Source: Cruorifilaria tuberocauda (lineage: Eukaryota; Nematoda; Chromadorea; Rhabditida; Onchocercidae). From it: DNA of 64,000 nt. The notes under the pieces were generated by a model, which was not told the origin of the DNA, made no database searches, and saw only the letters and a program-made list of their open reading frames with translations. The position numbers and the translations under genes were made by a program. Shown here piece after piece: positions 24,226 to 38,938 of this stretch (within the stretch, counting starts at the first letter, position 1; every line of letters begins with the position of its first letter). The DNA lies in contig JABVXU010000004.1 in the NCBI GenBank assembly GCA_013365365.1, positions 545,177-609,176 of the forward strand. Direction: 5' to 3'.

Positions 24226-27033
24226 TTTTTATTAAATTTTCTTAGTTTTTCACTCATTCTTTTGATTTCTAATAACATATCTTCGGTTCAGTGATTTCTT
24301 TTTTATCCCTCGCAGTGCTTAATTTTATTGTAATTACATTTATACTAATTAAAATTATCCCGTTATAAATCATACAGCAAGAAAAAAGAAATAAGTACAA
24401 GATTAATATGAGTAGTTTGTGCTATAATTCGGTTGCACCATCAATTTATATTTCATAAAAATTGACCCTTGTATTTTAACCTTTTGAAAGGCTTTGCGTT
24501 TGTTATCAACTTTTTATTCATAGGACGTTAACAGTAGCGACGATCAAAACATTTTTATTTTTCCCCCCTGGATGATTTGAATGATACTTCAGAAAAAAGA
24601 TTTTAGAAAAACAAATTCCTCGTTTGTATTACATTTATTACTGTTTTCCGGAAATTATCAATACATTCATGTTTTCCATAAATAATATTTATGAATTGTA
24701 TTGTGATTTTCATCATGTTCTATTTCCATGATAACAAAATATAGTTAAGATGATGAAATCAGCACAGCCTGAAAAGTACTTTCAACATTTATCGGTTGAA
24801 GAAGTTTTATGCTTCACTTTGTTGTTTAGCAGGTAGCACCATCTACCTACTTTAATTATCAAATTGGCTATCTCACTTCTCTACTCTACTGGATTGAATT
24901 TGCTTTTTTCTTAGTTTCTGCTTTTAAATAAGTGAAACTACCATTTGATGATGTCGATATGTTTATCAGTTTTGTAAATCAGAAATTTAACAAATTAATT
25001 TGATGAATCTGGTCAAACTGCCATATCACAAGTGACAAAAATTCTCTTTTGGCGCATCATACAAATAATAATACTTTTTAGATCAATACTTTGCATCCTG
25101 CATGACTCTCACCAGATGATATTGCATAAACTGAAGAACTTTTAATTTATTGATTTTTGCATTTCATTTTTTCATCTGAAATAAAATGTTTGTTGCATTT
25201 TACAATTTAAGAAATGAGATGTAAAGTATTTCAATTTTGAAAATATATTAATTTTCTCAAATATAATCTATACGTGAATGAGAACAGTATGGAAAAATTA
25301 CCAGAAATGGCACAGTAAAAATAAGATAGGAATGATGATTTTCACACCATAATGTTGCTTGGTCCTTTTTCGAATGAAAACATTCAGCATATTACGACCA
25401 AAAGCTTCACAAGCCCGCAATTCCTGATACTTACAACACCAATACATGCATACTATTAGGTTCTACTTTATCATCGACACATAGTCAAATCAGTTGATCA
25501 GAGCACTGTATTTGATTTCTGATTATTGCCAGTTGTGACAGTAGAATTAAACATCTCTAATGAAGCACTAAAACACATAATACTTAAGCAAAAATCTATG
25601 ATATCAAAAATGGGTTAGCAATTAGATTTTACTATGATTGCTAAAAGAGCATTCCATCTCGCTATGTGGTGAGAACATGACTTTTGTTCGCTTAACTGAC
25701 TTCGAGCGAAAAACATGACTTCTACTTTGACGCTAAGATTTATTTTTATACTGAACGGTTAGAAGACAGAGAATTTAAATAATGTAGTAGTAAAATGTGG
25801 CGCGGCGATTTGATTAATATTTTGCAATCCTTAATTAATATTTAATATAGTATTGATGTGCAAAACTGATATCAACGGCTCGAAGATTTTACGCCTTTCC
25901 TGAGAATCTCCATTTCCAAATGTAAAAACTGTCAATTTCTTACTCAGAGTTCATGGAATTATGGAATAGTACAACAGGTGCTTTCAGTTTTGCCCCCGAC
26001 AGAAATACCATCACATACACTTCCAGGATAGAATCGCTTGTTCTTTGATTATCGAACCATCTGATACTTGATGCATTTTTTACCTAAGCTACGGCGAATA
26101 TAAGGGTAAGATCTAGTAAGATAAAAAACTGTTGAAGACGTATGGAAAGAACCTTGCATCTTTGAAAAAGAACACTCTAGAACTTCTTTAATACATTCCT
26201 ACTTTTTAAACGAAATAAACATCCCCGAGGTTACGGTCTTCATCAAAAGTTCTGAAACAAATGCGAAAAGCATATACTTTGCACACTTAAAATATCAATA
26301 AACAAGCAAATCACAACAGCATCCCGCAGACTGCGACATCCGAATCTTTCAGTCATAGCTACCGTCATAAAACAACACTGACTCATAAGAAAACAATTAA
26401 TGATTTCTATGAATGCTTTGATTTTTATAAACTTATCAAAAAGACTCAGAAATAAAAAATTGCTGTACAAGGCAAATCAGACAGAAGAGAACAGAAAAGA
26501 GCAATATGTTCCATCACAATTGCATTCAACCAAAAGAAAGCGAAGAAAAAAGTAAAAATTCACATATTTTGTATTAAATATTCGAATGCTGATGGTGTTA
26601 AACAAAAACATGCCATTTTAGCAATAAATCTGAGCGAGAAAAATGCCCGGGTACATAATCAAAACACGCTTATGTGGAAAAAATGATCTAACATCGACAG
26701 AGATAAAGATCGTTTACTTACTGGTTGAAAAAAATCTTGATATTTTCATATTCAAGTTCGTTTGTAAAACTAAAGCGAAATTATATAAAAAAGGAATACT
26801 AGAAACAAATTTAAAGGCACTTTTATCTATAATCAATTTTATAAAGATAATGGACAAGTAATCATACTCATCACAGAAAGCATAGTGATTAGATGAACTA
26901 ATTAAAAATAACGGAAAATTTGTTAGTTCACTGGAAAATTGCGAAAGTACATAAAGATTTGTATGGTTTATCACTGCTGAAGAATCAAATTTCAATTCGA
27001 ATCAATCCATACTTTACCTTTCATAGCAAATCA

Positions 27034-27039
27034 TTTATT
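27034..27039 (-). terminator. Candidate polyadenylation signal (LST-2)
   Basis: TTTATT on the plus strand, which is AATAAA on the LST-2 transcript, about 120 bp past its stop codon. Confidence 0.5.
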
Positions 27040-27159
27040 TTGTTCACAACATTTGTTTCTATTAAAGTCTTCAAGATTACAAGAATTTTTCCATCTGACA
27101 AAATCAGCAATTCAATAATTATAGTAAGGTGAAAGATTTACGTGAGAACCCGAATGAAT

Positions 27160-30100
27160 TTATGCAATGGTTGCTGTTGTAGTTGTGGGTGATTCATTAT
27201 TTTGCGACCCGTTTTCGTTTCTTTCATGATCACTTTGACTCGCTACTACAATACGCAAATAATAAAATAAATAATGTGTAGGCAAATGATAGGATAGAAA
27301 TGCCCAGGTGTGAAACTTAATTGTAATAAGGCATTTTTTTTCGAAACAGTGGACATCAAAATTAAAAAAAAGAAGGCGACAATTTACATTAACCAAATCA
27401 TACTTGCAAAACGCAAAAAATTTAAAGTAAAAAAAATTATAGATTATAATTAATAATTATAGTACAGTTGATCGATGAAAGCAAAATGAAATATCTCTTA
27501 GACAATTGCAGAATTCTGATGACTGCAATTTTTTGACCTTTCAGTCATTCAGGAAGTTCAGGAAAAAAGACGACTTACCACTTGCAGTTGAAGTAATAAC
27601 ATTAATAAATGCACTAGTTGAATGGTTTTGTGACGAATTTGACTGACTTGTGCAAGGCGAAAACGGATTAATTTTGTACAGGAAGCACAAATTACATACA
27701 CGAACCTGAAATGTGGAAATTCCCGTACTTGTAAAAATATTTTTCGTAAAATCAACCATTGAAATATGGAAAAAGCTCTAAAATAGATTCTAAATGTAAT
27801 TACAACATCAGTCAAATTAAAGCGAATGACATGTTAAAAAGAAATCCGACAAAAAATGATTAAGACTGATTCTTCTCCTCTATATTAAAGATGATTAACT
27901 ATTTCCATTTTTACACTATATCAGTAATACTATGATAAATATAACATCGTATCAAAAGTAAAAACAATACCTCAAATTAAGAATTTTTCATAAAAACAAG
28001 AAAACAGCGAAGGAAATGAAAATGCTATTTCATATAAATACAAAAGAAACATACTTTTCTATCGTAACCCAATTCAGGAATCGATAAAGAATTGGCTGAA
28101 CAACGTGAGCAAAAGATTCTTCCGCAATTTCGGCAATGATGACGACGCCGAACTAATGTGAATTGCGCACCGCAGGCCGTGCACTGCTCACAATCCCTAT
28201 CTGGTACCCAACGAACACCTGGAGAAAATAGAAAGATCAAGTTTAGTTTCGACTCATTGTCATGCTACATTTGTGGACCAATAAATGAATCATAAGACAA
28301 AAACTAACCGATAAGAGAGGGTAAAGGAAGTGTTTCCTGCACTTCTATACCCATTTCCTCCTCGTTTTCTGGATTTGGTGCTGTTTTTCCAGATATCTGA
28401 AATATATACTCCATGATTAAACAATGTAGGAGAATGAGTGGCGAAACTTTTTAATGTTTTTGAAAGACCTGATTAATTTCTGAATATATATTTTTCGAAG
28501 TAGCAAATGATGAATACAAATATTCTTTTTCAATTCCAATTTTTGATCAAAAATTTCACGGCAGCAAGGGGGAAATTTGCACGACATACAACAGATTAAT
28601 TTAGATTCAAAAATAAATTTCATAATAAAAAAAGTCGGTTGGGGAGTTAAATTCTAATAAAAACAAAAATGATAAACTTCAAAAACTGGCACAACATCGT
28701 TTGGCTGCAAAATCATCTTAAGTACGCGACGCAAGTCAGTAGGATAATTTGTCTGTAATTGATCAGCAACGCCACATATGCATACAAATAAACGATGTAT
28801 TAGATCAGCAGAAGAACAGAATCTGGCACGTAAACGACGAGGATCTGGCGGACGAGTCATACTGCAAAGAATTTTGTCTGTTAAATTATTAGAGAAATTG
28901 AGTCAAGAAATATATTAAAATATAAAATTAGATTAGGCAAAGATCTGACGATCCAATTCGAAAAACTCTCACTGTTGCTATTTTAATTTATTTTTAAAAG
29001 ACAATATCCCAGATAAAAATACTCCAACTTACATCACAAGATCCAATTTCAGAGAACTATCAGTATTGATACTTTCATTACTGTTCTTAAAACGAACTGG
29101 AGATAGCAACCTATGTGCAAGGGCATTTGCACGATGTGCAATATTGGAAGCATCAGATGCGTCACAAGCACCATCATCTGAAGAATTTGAGTCCGAAGAA
29201 TCGCTCGCTCTATAAAAAGGCAAAGTCAGACTTTCTAATTGAAGTTAAGAAGTTTGAAAATAACAGTGACGTTAGAAATAGGATCAAGATTTACTGAGTT
29301 AATACTGCGCAAAGAAGAGAAATTGCTTATCATCAAAACATCCACCATTATATGGATCTGGGTCATGGCGAATAAAAATGATACGAAATCACAAAAAAGG
29401 TTCGAAATGAACTAATGAGAAAGTCCATCAGTAAAAATAAGAAAAAGCCATACCAGAAAGAAGAATGATAGAGAATGGAAAAAATGAAAATTTCTGTTTG
29501 TTTCAAATAATAAAGAAACAACTTTAGTATTTTTATCAAGTTAATACACCAGAAATAAATTTAATTATTTCAGAAATTATTCTTTGTTAATCTGCTCCTA
29601 TTAATAGCTGAAAAAAATCCAATATATATAATTTTTGTATTTACTGCTTGTTCTGAAAAAATAAATTAACAAACAAGCAAAGTATTGAAAATATCAAATT
29701 TATAAATAGTTATTAAGGATCCCGCCCACTCACAAATGCGCTGCGTTACATTACAATGCGTCATGACTAAAATAATGTTGATGCTAAATCCTGGAAGCAG
29801 GAAATATCATGCTAATTCGGTTTCAGTGTTTTACACTGCTATTTTATTTCTGTTTTAAAATCAGTCTTCCAAATGCGCCTTACTGCAATCTTCTTTAACT
29901 TTTCCTAATAATTATAATCAGTGATCAAATTCTTACTGTAATTTTTGCGTTTCCAAAATTCTTTCAACTCCCTTCCCAGTAGTTCTCAAATGAAAATTTG
30001 CTATGGTCAGTGTTTCATCGACATTGTCTTCATCTGAAATAAGTAAACGTAAACGGTCTTTAAGACCTGAATTAAAAACAAGTACTAGTAGTTTATGGAC

Positions 30101-32039
30101 ATTAATAAATACCAGTGGACAACTTAAATTTCTCACGCTGAATCAGTCTCGTCTAGGGAAACATAAGACAGCTCTTTAATTTTAGGCATTTATACTCTTC
30201 GGATAAAATAAGAGAATGAACGTTGGCACGCACCAAATTTAACTTGTGTTTCGCCACTACATAGAGCTTTCTCGACACAATGTAATTCATGGAAGTTCAG
30301 AATACGCAATAGGTCACGAATTTTCACCAAAAGACTATGAAATGAGCGAAACATATCGGATAATGTTTCAGGACTTGCATCGACATTCAGCGCTCCTTCA
30401 GGAAAATATAGAAGACCACTGCAAAACGAATGCAATACTCATTGGTGAATTTAACATTATAACACTAAATCATTTGCAATGGACTCGTCAGTCAATTGGT
30501 TACTATCAAATCGATCAGAAATTCAATCATCTCAATCCAATAGAAAAAGAAAATCAAAAAGTAAAACCCACCAAACAATGGCTAAGCGTGGAACAGCAAT
30601 CATCACAACAGGGTCGCAATAATCGATCTGATCCTGCGTTAGATAACCTAATCTAAGAGCCCTGAAAACAATGTAACTGAAAAAAGTAGTAGGGACAAGA
30701 TTTAAAGAAAAAAGAACGATATGTAATATTAATTTTACTTGCATTAAAACTTCAAATTTTAAAAGTTTAAAAGTAAGCAAATCAAATTTCAAAATATCAT
30801 TCAAGTTATTTGAAATAAAAATTGAATCCCCATATAGATTCAAGCATTTGTAGACAAGTAAATAACAAACCTATCTAATGTTTCTGAAAACAAAACTGCA
30901 ATATCTAACTGACAATCGTACTCTTTCACACTTTTTACTGGAACCATAGCACTTACGTAACTGAAACATTATTTTAACAGGATAGTTGACAATTATTGAT
31001 TTGAAAACTTGATAAACGAGTAAAAAATTGATCCTAAAAGCGAAAGTGATATAAAAAAACACTTTGGCGACAAAACATGAAGACATATATACATCATCTA
31101 CATTGTGCTGAGAAACTTACTCGTACCTACTTCCCACAATGTAATTACACGTTTTCATGTTTTGTCGCCTAAACTACTTCGTTCACTAACTTCAGTTCAA
31201 ATTCCGCAAAAAGCTGATCGAAATGCTTTAAACTTCTCTTCACTTTGTCGCTGTAATGTGTTGGATCTTTCAAAGACTGATCTTTCAACAAATCGCGCAA
31301 GGTGTCCAAATGTTTAGTTAGCGCACGAGCCATTGGTCTTATGGCTTCTGATTCAACTTCGTGATCAATTATGTTGGATCCTGCTGCTAGGCACTGCAAT
31401 ACGATGTCTGCTAATATCACTCCCAAAAGCAGTCCAATTTTTTCAAGTGAATACATTATGATGTTAAGTTATAAGGCATTAAAGGCATCAAAAAACTTAT
31501 AGACAAATCGATCAGTGTAATCAATTATCACCTAGAGATAAGATAAGTAAGGGTAAAATTTTGCCTCAGCACCAAACCACAGTTGTCCAGGTAAATTGTC
31601 ATGCATGATTTCCTCCGGAAATTTCACGCGGTAATCACGACAGACACGATCTGATTCCCGTGGAAATACTTGCTGTATCATTTCTGCTGTAACAAAGCTG
31701 AAGTGGATATAATCGAAATACAAACCCTAATGGTTTCAGAAGGGAATACCTTCTTCAAATGGAATGTTTAACGAATATAAAGATACTAAATATAATACCT
31801 TTGACCTTATTCATTTGCTAGAAACTTAAAAATGGAAAATACGATAAACTGACAAATTATATGCAACAGACGATCCTGAGCTTGCCTCAGTTTATTGACT
31901 AATTGGCTACAGCGCTCCGGATCACGACGTCCATCAAATGAATCTAGTTCACTGGCTACTGCGTTCAGTGCCTCGTCTGCATAATAAAATTTCGCCAGTG
32001 GATTCCAATCATCCACACGAGGCTTATTCACTAGCTTAC
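27160..32039 (-). CDS. lst-2: LST-2 / ZFYVE28-type FYVE protein, first exon not found
   Basis: Thirteen exons (transcript order, high to low coordinates) join in phase: 32039-31854, 31686-31565, 31393-31191, 30960-30871, 30661-30572, 30418-30234, 30066-29937, 29209-29033, 28861-28678, 28396-28309, 28218-28055, 27705-27579 and 27245-27160. They encode 609 residues; C. elegans LST-2 is of similar size. Conserved blocks with human ZFYVE28 include [55 protein letters not shown] and GVADQLQTN. The C-terminal FYVE zinc finger has all three signatures: WVPD, RRRHHCR and RVC. In C. elegans, LST-2 is a negative regulator of EGFR/Ras signalling (a lateral signal target), and FYVE domains bind endosomal PI3P. 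The second intron begins GC. The first exon, encoding only a few residues, must lie upstream of 32039. Confidence 0.93.
31394..31564 (-). other. GC-AG intron in the LST-2 gene
   Basis: On the transcript the exon ends GCTGAG and the intron starts GCAAAA. The acceptor TTGCAG precedes TGCCTAGC. The resulting join, WFGAE then CLAAG, is the conserved ZFYVE28 sequence, so no GT donor fits. Confidence 0.8.
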
Positions 32040-35000
32040 CTAAAAAATCTTGTCATAACAGAGCCTCTAATATAATATGGTAAAATTCTCAATATAATTT
32101 ACGACTCTGAAAAACAAAACTAACGCAAGCTTTGCATAGTATCCGATGCTATATTCCACCACGAAATGATTGTCTCCTTTTTCCACCGTTAATGTACGAT
32201 CAAAGAAATGATTTCACAATGGAAAACAAATAACACACGAACAAATTAAAAATACTAATCTCGAAATTCTGAAAAAAATTCAGAAATCACTTATAATATT
32301 TCACCATTTTAATGACAGTTTGTTTCTACAAATTCTCTTCTACATGTTACTCCTAAGTCTGTTATAAGTCTGTTAATCGAGAAATAATTGTATCTCCCAT
32401 ATCAGACAATGGAATATGAAGGAAAAATGATGCTTCAAAAACAGAAAAATTTCCAAATAATCTTTTTCATATAAATTTCATACAGAGCATCTTGAAAAAA
32501 CATTGCAATTAAGATGGAGTGACAGACCATCGCGGAAATATGGCAGATGAAATGCAAGATAATTGAATTCCGATATCATCAAATAACAAAAATGATGCAT
32601 CAAATCGGCTTAATTTAAATCAATATTCCACCTTAATCACGATGACATTCCTGCACGTATAATCAAGACTGGACACCAAATAAACGATCATAACAGAATC
32701 CTCAAACCGACCATCATATTACAACCAAAGTGGTAATTTTGCAACTTTACTTCCCACAGGAATTAGTGATAAAATTAACAAACTTTGATTGCAATGGGTG
32801 ATATACAAATTATTACATAGAGAGAAATATGACAGACATTCACTAGAATTATTGCTCTCTCGTTAATCAGTTTGTCATTATATATCCAGCACTGTATTGT
32901 TTAGAACATCCTTTCACTTCTGTCCCAAAGGCTCCCCATTTTATATCTGTTACCATTTAGTATTCTGTGTTCCATTCCTGACAATGGATAGATAAATATT
33001 TTAAAGAAAATTATTTACGAGTGATTATGTAAGGAGTGGCTGAATTGAATAGAAGCGACCTATCAATGGGCGATCGTTAATGACAATTGCGATGTCACTC
33101 GAAGCTGTCACATTTATGTGAGATGCAGTAGTCTAAATTTCCATGTTACTGCATTGTTTCTATGATCTTCATAAATTTTCATAATATAAAGAGTAATGGA
33201 GTCATCATTTATTCATATATTTATTACAAATTCAAGCGGTTTACCTCAATCGTACTACTGATCTCTATCAATGTCATTTTTCAAACTAAAAGTTTATGTA
33301 ATTCAATTGTGTCATGAAATAATCAATGATTAGGAGAGACATTTTCTGCTGTGCTAAAGACATAACCATGAATAATACATTCATATATTTTTTGTAAATG
33401 ATTAACTAACTATATGAACTTTGTGGTCGATTAACCTCGTGAAATAGTGGAATTTAAGTTCAAGTCCAAATTTAGTTGTGCATAGATGGCTACTAGGATT
33501 GTTCTCTTTTTTCAACAGATTAGTAAGTTCCCGAAGAAACTCTTGTTCTGACGTATCCTTGGCACATTTGTCCATGATATGGAAGCCAATGAATATTTGT
33601 TTAATAAGCTGAAATGCATACAATCGCATAGCGATATTTTAATAAGCAAGAACAAAGCTACAAACTGGAAAGGGCAAAAAATATGCCGAGAGATCATATT
33701 GGCAATGGAAAAACTGCAAAAGTAACAGCATCATATCAATAATATTAACACAAACCGTCCCACAATTTAATACAGTTTCAGTACCCGAGATCTACGAAAT
33801 ACTACTAGAACAGATGAGTCGGTTTGTAATACTTCGAGAATTTCCAAATCACTACTTTTCTGGTGTTCTCCTCTCTGTCGTTTACATGTGGTGTATTCCG
33901 GGGTGATTGAGATGCCTCACAACTATTTAATCAATAACCACTATAAAGAAATCCAGTCGTTATATTGTAATACTTAAGATCGATGTATCCGCTAAATTCA
34001 TGATGTCACATTCATTTATTAATTTTGCTGACATTTTTACGATTATATCTATTTCTTCCTTAATTGTCATTCAGTAAACATTAACATTAAATTTATCCAC
34101 GAATCTCTTCCACACTCAGAGTCCGAGATTAAGCAGGATTTCGGAATTATAATCTTTCAGCCGAGAGCTAAAATTCAGAGTAGAAAAATTATGATCTCAG
34201 AATCAAAGCAAACATTATTGAATGACCTTAGAGTAAGCCTATCAATGCTATAAATTAAATTGAACATTGGAATTTTTTAATGAAAATTTATTGATATATG
34301 GGAAGATTTTACATTACACAAACATTTATAATTTCCTGGATTTCTGTAGTTAATATTTCATTAATCATTTATAGTATTTGTATTTGAAACTTTTACGAAG
34401 CAAAGCGAAATATTTTCGATTGAGAAATCAATGTTGTACCATTGATCGATATTCTGTATTAGTAAACATAAATATATCAATATTGAAATACTAATTGGTT
34501 CCAAGGTAAAGAAGGCATTGAATAAAGACAAATTGGAATAGAATATTGTCAAATGACCACAGAATTGGAAGAAAATGTTTTTATTGAATGACCTCAAACT
34601 CGAACAACTAAATATCTAATAGAAATGACACATTTAAAGATTAATTAAGTCCTCAATAATTACTTTGTTTCATCGCTGGACAGGTAAGTAAGAGAAATAA
34701 AATAATTCGCTTTCATAATCTTATTCTCACTAAAATTAATCTTCAGTTTTGATTTTTTTTTATTAATGTTAAGTTAGATAAAGTTGTTAAAAATGAAAAA
34801 AGTGTGCAGCTGATAAAATTATTTGGAAAGTTAAACTGCATAATTATTGATTAAAGGACACTTTGTTTCATTTAATTTCTGTTACGAAAGATCTTTTTTT
34901 AGCTTTTATTATAATTGTTATCATTCTTAACTTTATTTTGTATATCAAAACGATTGTTTTATGGTAAACTTCAGACATTCGTATTTTATAAATCATATAG

Positions 35001-35856
35001 CCTGAGTTAGAGTTATTGCTTACATTTTACTATATTTTTTGTATTCCAAGTTTTTGTTAATAACTCACTTATTTCTGCATAACAATGACGTTTGTTCATT
35101 TGTCGGTTCGTCATAATTTTATTTATTACAGTTTCTTCCTTATTTCTTATACTTGCTAAGGCTTTATTTCTTAGTTGAAATTCCTGTTTATCATTTTTCC
35201 TTGCAGATCTTTTTTAACCTTAAATGCTTCCACCGACTCAACCGGCATCAACCATTTTGGCCGGCGTTTTGTTAAACTCGAATTTGTTGAAAGGATGATG
35301 CTAATATTGATTTTGCTACTAAATCATTAAGTTTTTTTTAGTTCTGAACATTTGCTTCTGCTTTTATTTTTTGCAACTTTATTTCGTAAGATTCAGAAGA
35401 TTCAGGCAGATTATCCTTTTTGCCTTACAGCAATAGACTAATAAAATTCATTACGAAACACAAAAATAAGAGTTTCTATATGGATGAATAATTCAGTATC
35501 TTCCGTCACTTGGAATAAAACTGGTTTTATAGAGTAATGTTATTAGTAAGACTGATAAACAATTGAAAGGGATTTTACACACTTTGTTTCCCATTGCATT
35601 TTAATCAAAAATTTGTACAGTGAGGCAGCGTAAAATCACAGAGTTTTAATTATGACATATTTTGGATTAAAAAATGATTATACAGCATCATGCACCGTAA
35701 TATAGCAATATATGCTAAATTTATTTCAAAATATAAAATATATATGAGCAATTATTTCACAAAAGTGAAATATGAGATAAGTGTTGAAAAAAGTTATTGT
35801 CTATAATTTATTTTTGCATCAAGAAGTTGGATTTAATTTAGTGGGAAAATGTTTAA
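32040..35856. other. Gap between LST-2 and ETFA, probable LST-2 5' region
   Basis: This must contain the LST-2 first exon and promoter, but I could not identify them. A minus-strand frame at 33402-33629 (ORF of 75 codons, with an internal segment CAKDTSEQEFLRELTNLLKK) looks more protein-like than average, yet matches nothing I know. Positions 35218-35290 (+) are unusually GC-rich for the area and follow a TTGCAG acceptor. Otherwise the interval is AT-rich and featureless. Confidence 0.5.
35807..35812 (-). terminator. Candidate polyadenylation signal (ETFA)
   Basis: TTTATT on the plus strand, AATAAA on the transcript, about 45 bp past the ETFA stop codon. Confidence 0.6.
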
Positions 35857-38800
35857 TTATAGTGCCTTGATTAATTGCGGAATAGCTTTGTGGAGATCAG
35901 CCTTTAATCCAATATCTGCGACCTGAAAAACATACCATTTTTATTGCAAGAAAGAAATTAAATTATTGTGTTGAACTGATTTGGACTTTATATTTGCTAT
36001 ATTTGCCATCTGTTTCGAGCTTTCATAAACTTTTTTCTGTAAAATATACAAAACACTTCACATCTCACCTTAAAAAGAAAATCAAATAGCAATCCTACTA
36101 ATCGTCTACCGAGAAATTTAATAAATAAATGCAACTTTACGATTAACAAAATCGAAATTTGCCATGTTGAAACAGTTACCTCGAAAATCGGAGCGTCTGG
36201 ATCTTTATTTATAGCTACAATAATTTTGCTATCTTTCATTCCTGCTATGTGCTGAATGGCACCACTGATACCAACTGCTATGTACAACTCCTGCGAACTT
36301 TGGAAATATAACTCATTATACAGAAATCTACGGAAAAAGAGGTTCCATTACACTTATGGAAATTTCATTGTAAGTAAGAAATAAAGGAGGTAGTCCTGAA
36401 TAGAAATACACAGCAGGAATGATTATCAAAGAGTTGACCGGATTTAACTGTAATTTCCTGGAACATACTTAGAAATTAGCACCGACTTAAAGTAATCCGT
36501 CTAGTTCTTATTTCATTACTTTATTTCAATAAAGAAGCTACCGGCGCAACAATTTTGCCCGTTTGTCCAACTTGCAGCTCATTCGAAACATAACCAGCAT
36601 CCACTGCTGCACGTGATGCGCCCACTGCTGCTTTCAGTTTATCGGCTAATCCATAAATAATTTTAAAATTATCAGCTGAACCAACACCACGACCTCCGGA
36701 AACTACCACCTTTGCATCTCGCAAGTCTGGTCGCTCTGATTTGAGCAATTCTTGTGACAAAAATTCAACACCATCAAATGAAAAATCTGTTTCGGGCGCT
36801 GAAAACCATGAAATTTGTTAGAAATACATGGAATTAATTAAATTTTCAATGAAAAAAAAATCTAGTTTTCTGGATACAGTAAATACTATAGTTAGCACTA
36901 TTTCTCGAAAATCTCTGTCACGATCTGGACAATAGACAAAAAACTATTTACATGCATTACAAAATGAAATTGGCATTTTGTACATACCCTTTTCAATTTT
37001 TCCATTACCACCAGATTCTTTGGCAGGCTTGAATGCTGTCCCTCGGAAAGTCAAGAATTTTACCGGAGCATTAGTTCTAATCTGGAAGTGATATAATATA
37101 GAAAAGCACACTGATAAAAATAAAATAATTCAGACATCATCATTTTAATTTAATGGTTCCAATTAAAAGAAAAAAACTTTACTTTACATAAGGCATTGCC
37201 AGCATAAGTAGGTCGCGTGAAAGTATCACTATTGTGAATGGTAATAATATCAGTGACAGGAGAAGAATCGAATCGAGCTGCGACTCTTGGAAGTACATCA
37301 CGACCAAATGTTGAAGCTCCTGCTACTATATAGTCGAATTTGTAGTGTTTTTGAAGTGTTTCCATGGCCTTCGCAACATGCTCTGAAAAAATTTTTCGCT
37401 TTAGTATCAAAAAAAACCTAAAATCCCACAAATAAAACTAAATTTATGGTGATTTTTAAACGATACAGATCCTATACAAATTATGCAAAATAACCTGGAA
37501 GATGATGTTTCAGTTTTTCATGATCCGCAATAAACACTCGTTTAACTTGTTCCACTTTTGCTACCTAGAACAGTTCATTTAAATCAGTATTTAACTAAAC
37601 AACTGTATCCAATACACTTCAATTTATAGATTAATCATCGGATTACCCCTTCGAAACCTAATTTTTTCGCATTTCTTTTACCACTATTTAACAAACATAT
37701 TTAACACAATTACTGAAACTGGACAAAAAATATCGAAATACCCCATGATTCATTGGCACCACAGTAATCGCATATATCTGAACTACATAAGTGCTACTGT
37801 TAATTACATTGTGTTAAGCTCTTTGCACCAAAAAAGTTTCTTTATTTGTGATTAACATAATTAAGATAAAATACATAAAAATGATCAATTAAAAGTAGTA
37901 GTAAATTACCCGTTCAGCAATGGTAGTTATATTAGTACCAGCAACAAGTACTGATATTTCACCTAAATTTGAAGCCGCATTAACAGCACTTAACGTTATC
38001 GGATTGAGTCTGTCATCAGTATGTTCCGCTAGCACCAATGTGCTCGTAAATCGGAAAGCTGTGTGCTGAAAAAAGTCGAAACCTTGTTTTGAATCATTTC
38101 CAATTAAGTACTGCGAATTTTTTTTAATTTCTCCAAAACCAGTCTGCGAATTATGTGCACAAGTAACCGAATCAGACAGATCTCAGAGTCCCTTTCTTCA
38201 TAAAATGTGAACCATTTTCTATTTGTGAAATATATAGAGGAAATGACTGAACTAATAAAAGTCCAATATATACTTTAATCTAATAAATACTGACCTTACT
38301 GACGTGTTTAAATAATAAAATTAAAATCAATGGATATATCTAACGTATCCTGATTATCACACTTATGATCATACCAATGCAGGAATATCTGTGGGTTCTT
38401 TGAATATAATATTGACAAATACATTTACTGAACTGACTGCTAAAATTTCGAGAAAACAATATCATCCCTATACCATTGTTCCATTCTTAAAAATGTAAAT
38501 GAGTTTAAATCAAAAGAATTTCAAACCAGAATTAATTTCAAGTTAAGAATTCTCGGATTCGATTTTAACATGAATCAATTGTTAAGTTAAATATTTCACA
38601 ATCCCTCGTTCCCATGCTAATTCAATAATGCACAATGCTAGCTCACAATAAACTCCCATTTGTATTTGACTATTGGTAATCATTTTCATTCATTAGTAAT
38701 ATATGATCGAAATATCATTTATTATTAGTATCCATCGAACGTTCAATCTTTCCCCTATCAAAACTAAAATTTTCTATAAGATTTTTCCTCGAAAAATTTA

Positions 38801-38938
38801 TAGTTTCACATTTTAAATTTAAGAAAAGAATAAAATCAGAAACGAATGGAAATTAAATCAAATGAAGTTAAACATTAAACTTACGAGAATATCACGTCCT
38901 CTTGGTACAGAACCTGAGAATAGTCGTATACCATTCAT
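35857..38938 (-). CDS. etfa: Electron transfer flavoprotein subunit alpha, mitochondrial
   Basis: Eight exons in transcript order are 38938-38885, 38065-37910, 37564-37495, 37382-37183, 37081-36988, 36798-36542, 36290-36180 and 35922-35857. All join in phase and give 335 residues (human ETFA is 333). ETF alpha and beta form the matrix heterodimer that carries electrons from acyl-CoA and other dehydrogenases to ETF-ubiquinone oxidoreductase. Conserved blocks include [60 protein letters not shown] and the ETF-alpha signature [13 protein letters not shown] followed by [13 protein letters not shown], which together form the FAD site. I chose the ATG at 38938 because it gives a short Arg-rich mitochondrial presequence ([18 protein letters not shown]) like the human one. 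An in-frame ATG at 39106 would add 56 residues. Confidence 0.96.

Larger units (their letters stand above)
24001..27159. other. Convergent intergenic region between MAGUK and LST-2 genes
   Basis: This holds the facing 3' ends of two convergent genes. Candidate poly(A) signals are at 24220-24225 (+) and 27034-27039 (-). The central part is AT-rich with frequent stops on both strands, and I saw no gene, repeat family or RNA gene. Confidence 0.6.

Noticed and set aside
30246..30656. 136-codon plus-strand frame
   Set aside because: It lies exactly opposite LST-2 exons 5 and 6, which are supported by strong homology.
35218..35290. Short GC-rich coding-like segment after a TTGCAG acceptor
   Set aside because: Considered as a transposon remnant or LST-2 first exon, but the frame is only about 38 codons and matches neither.
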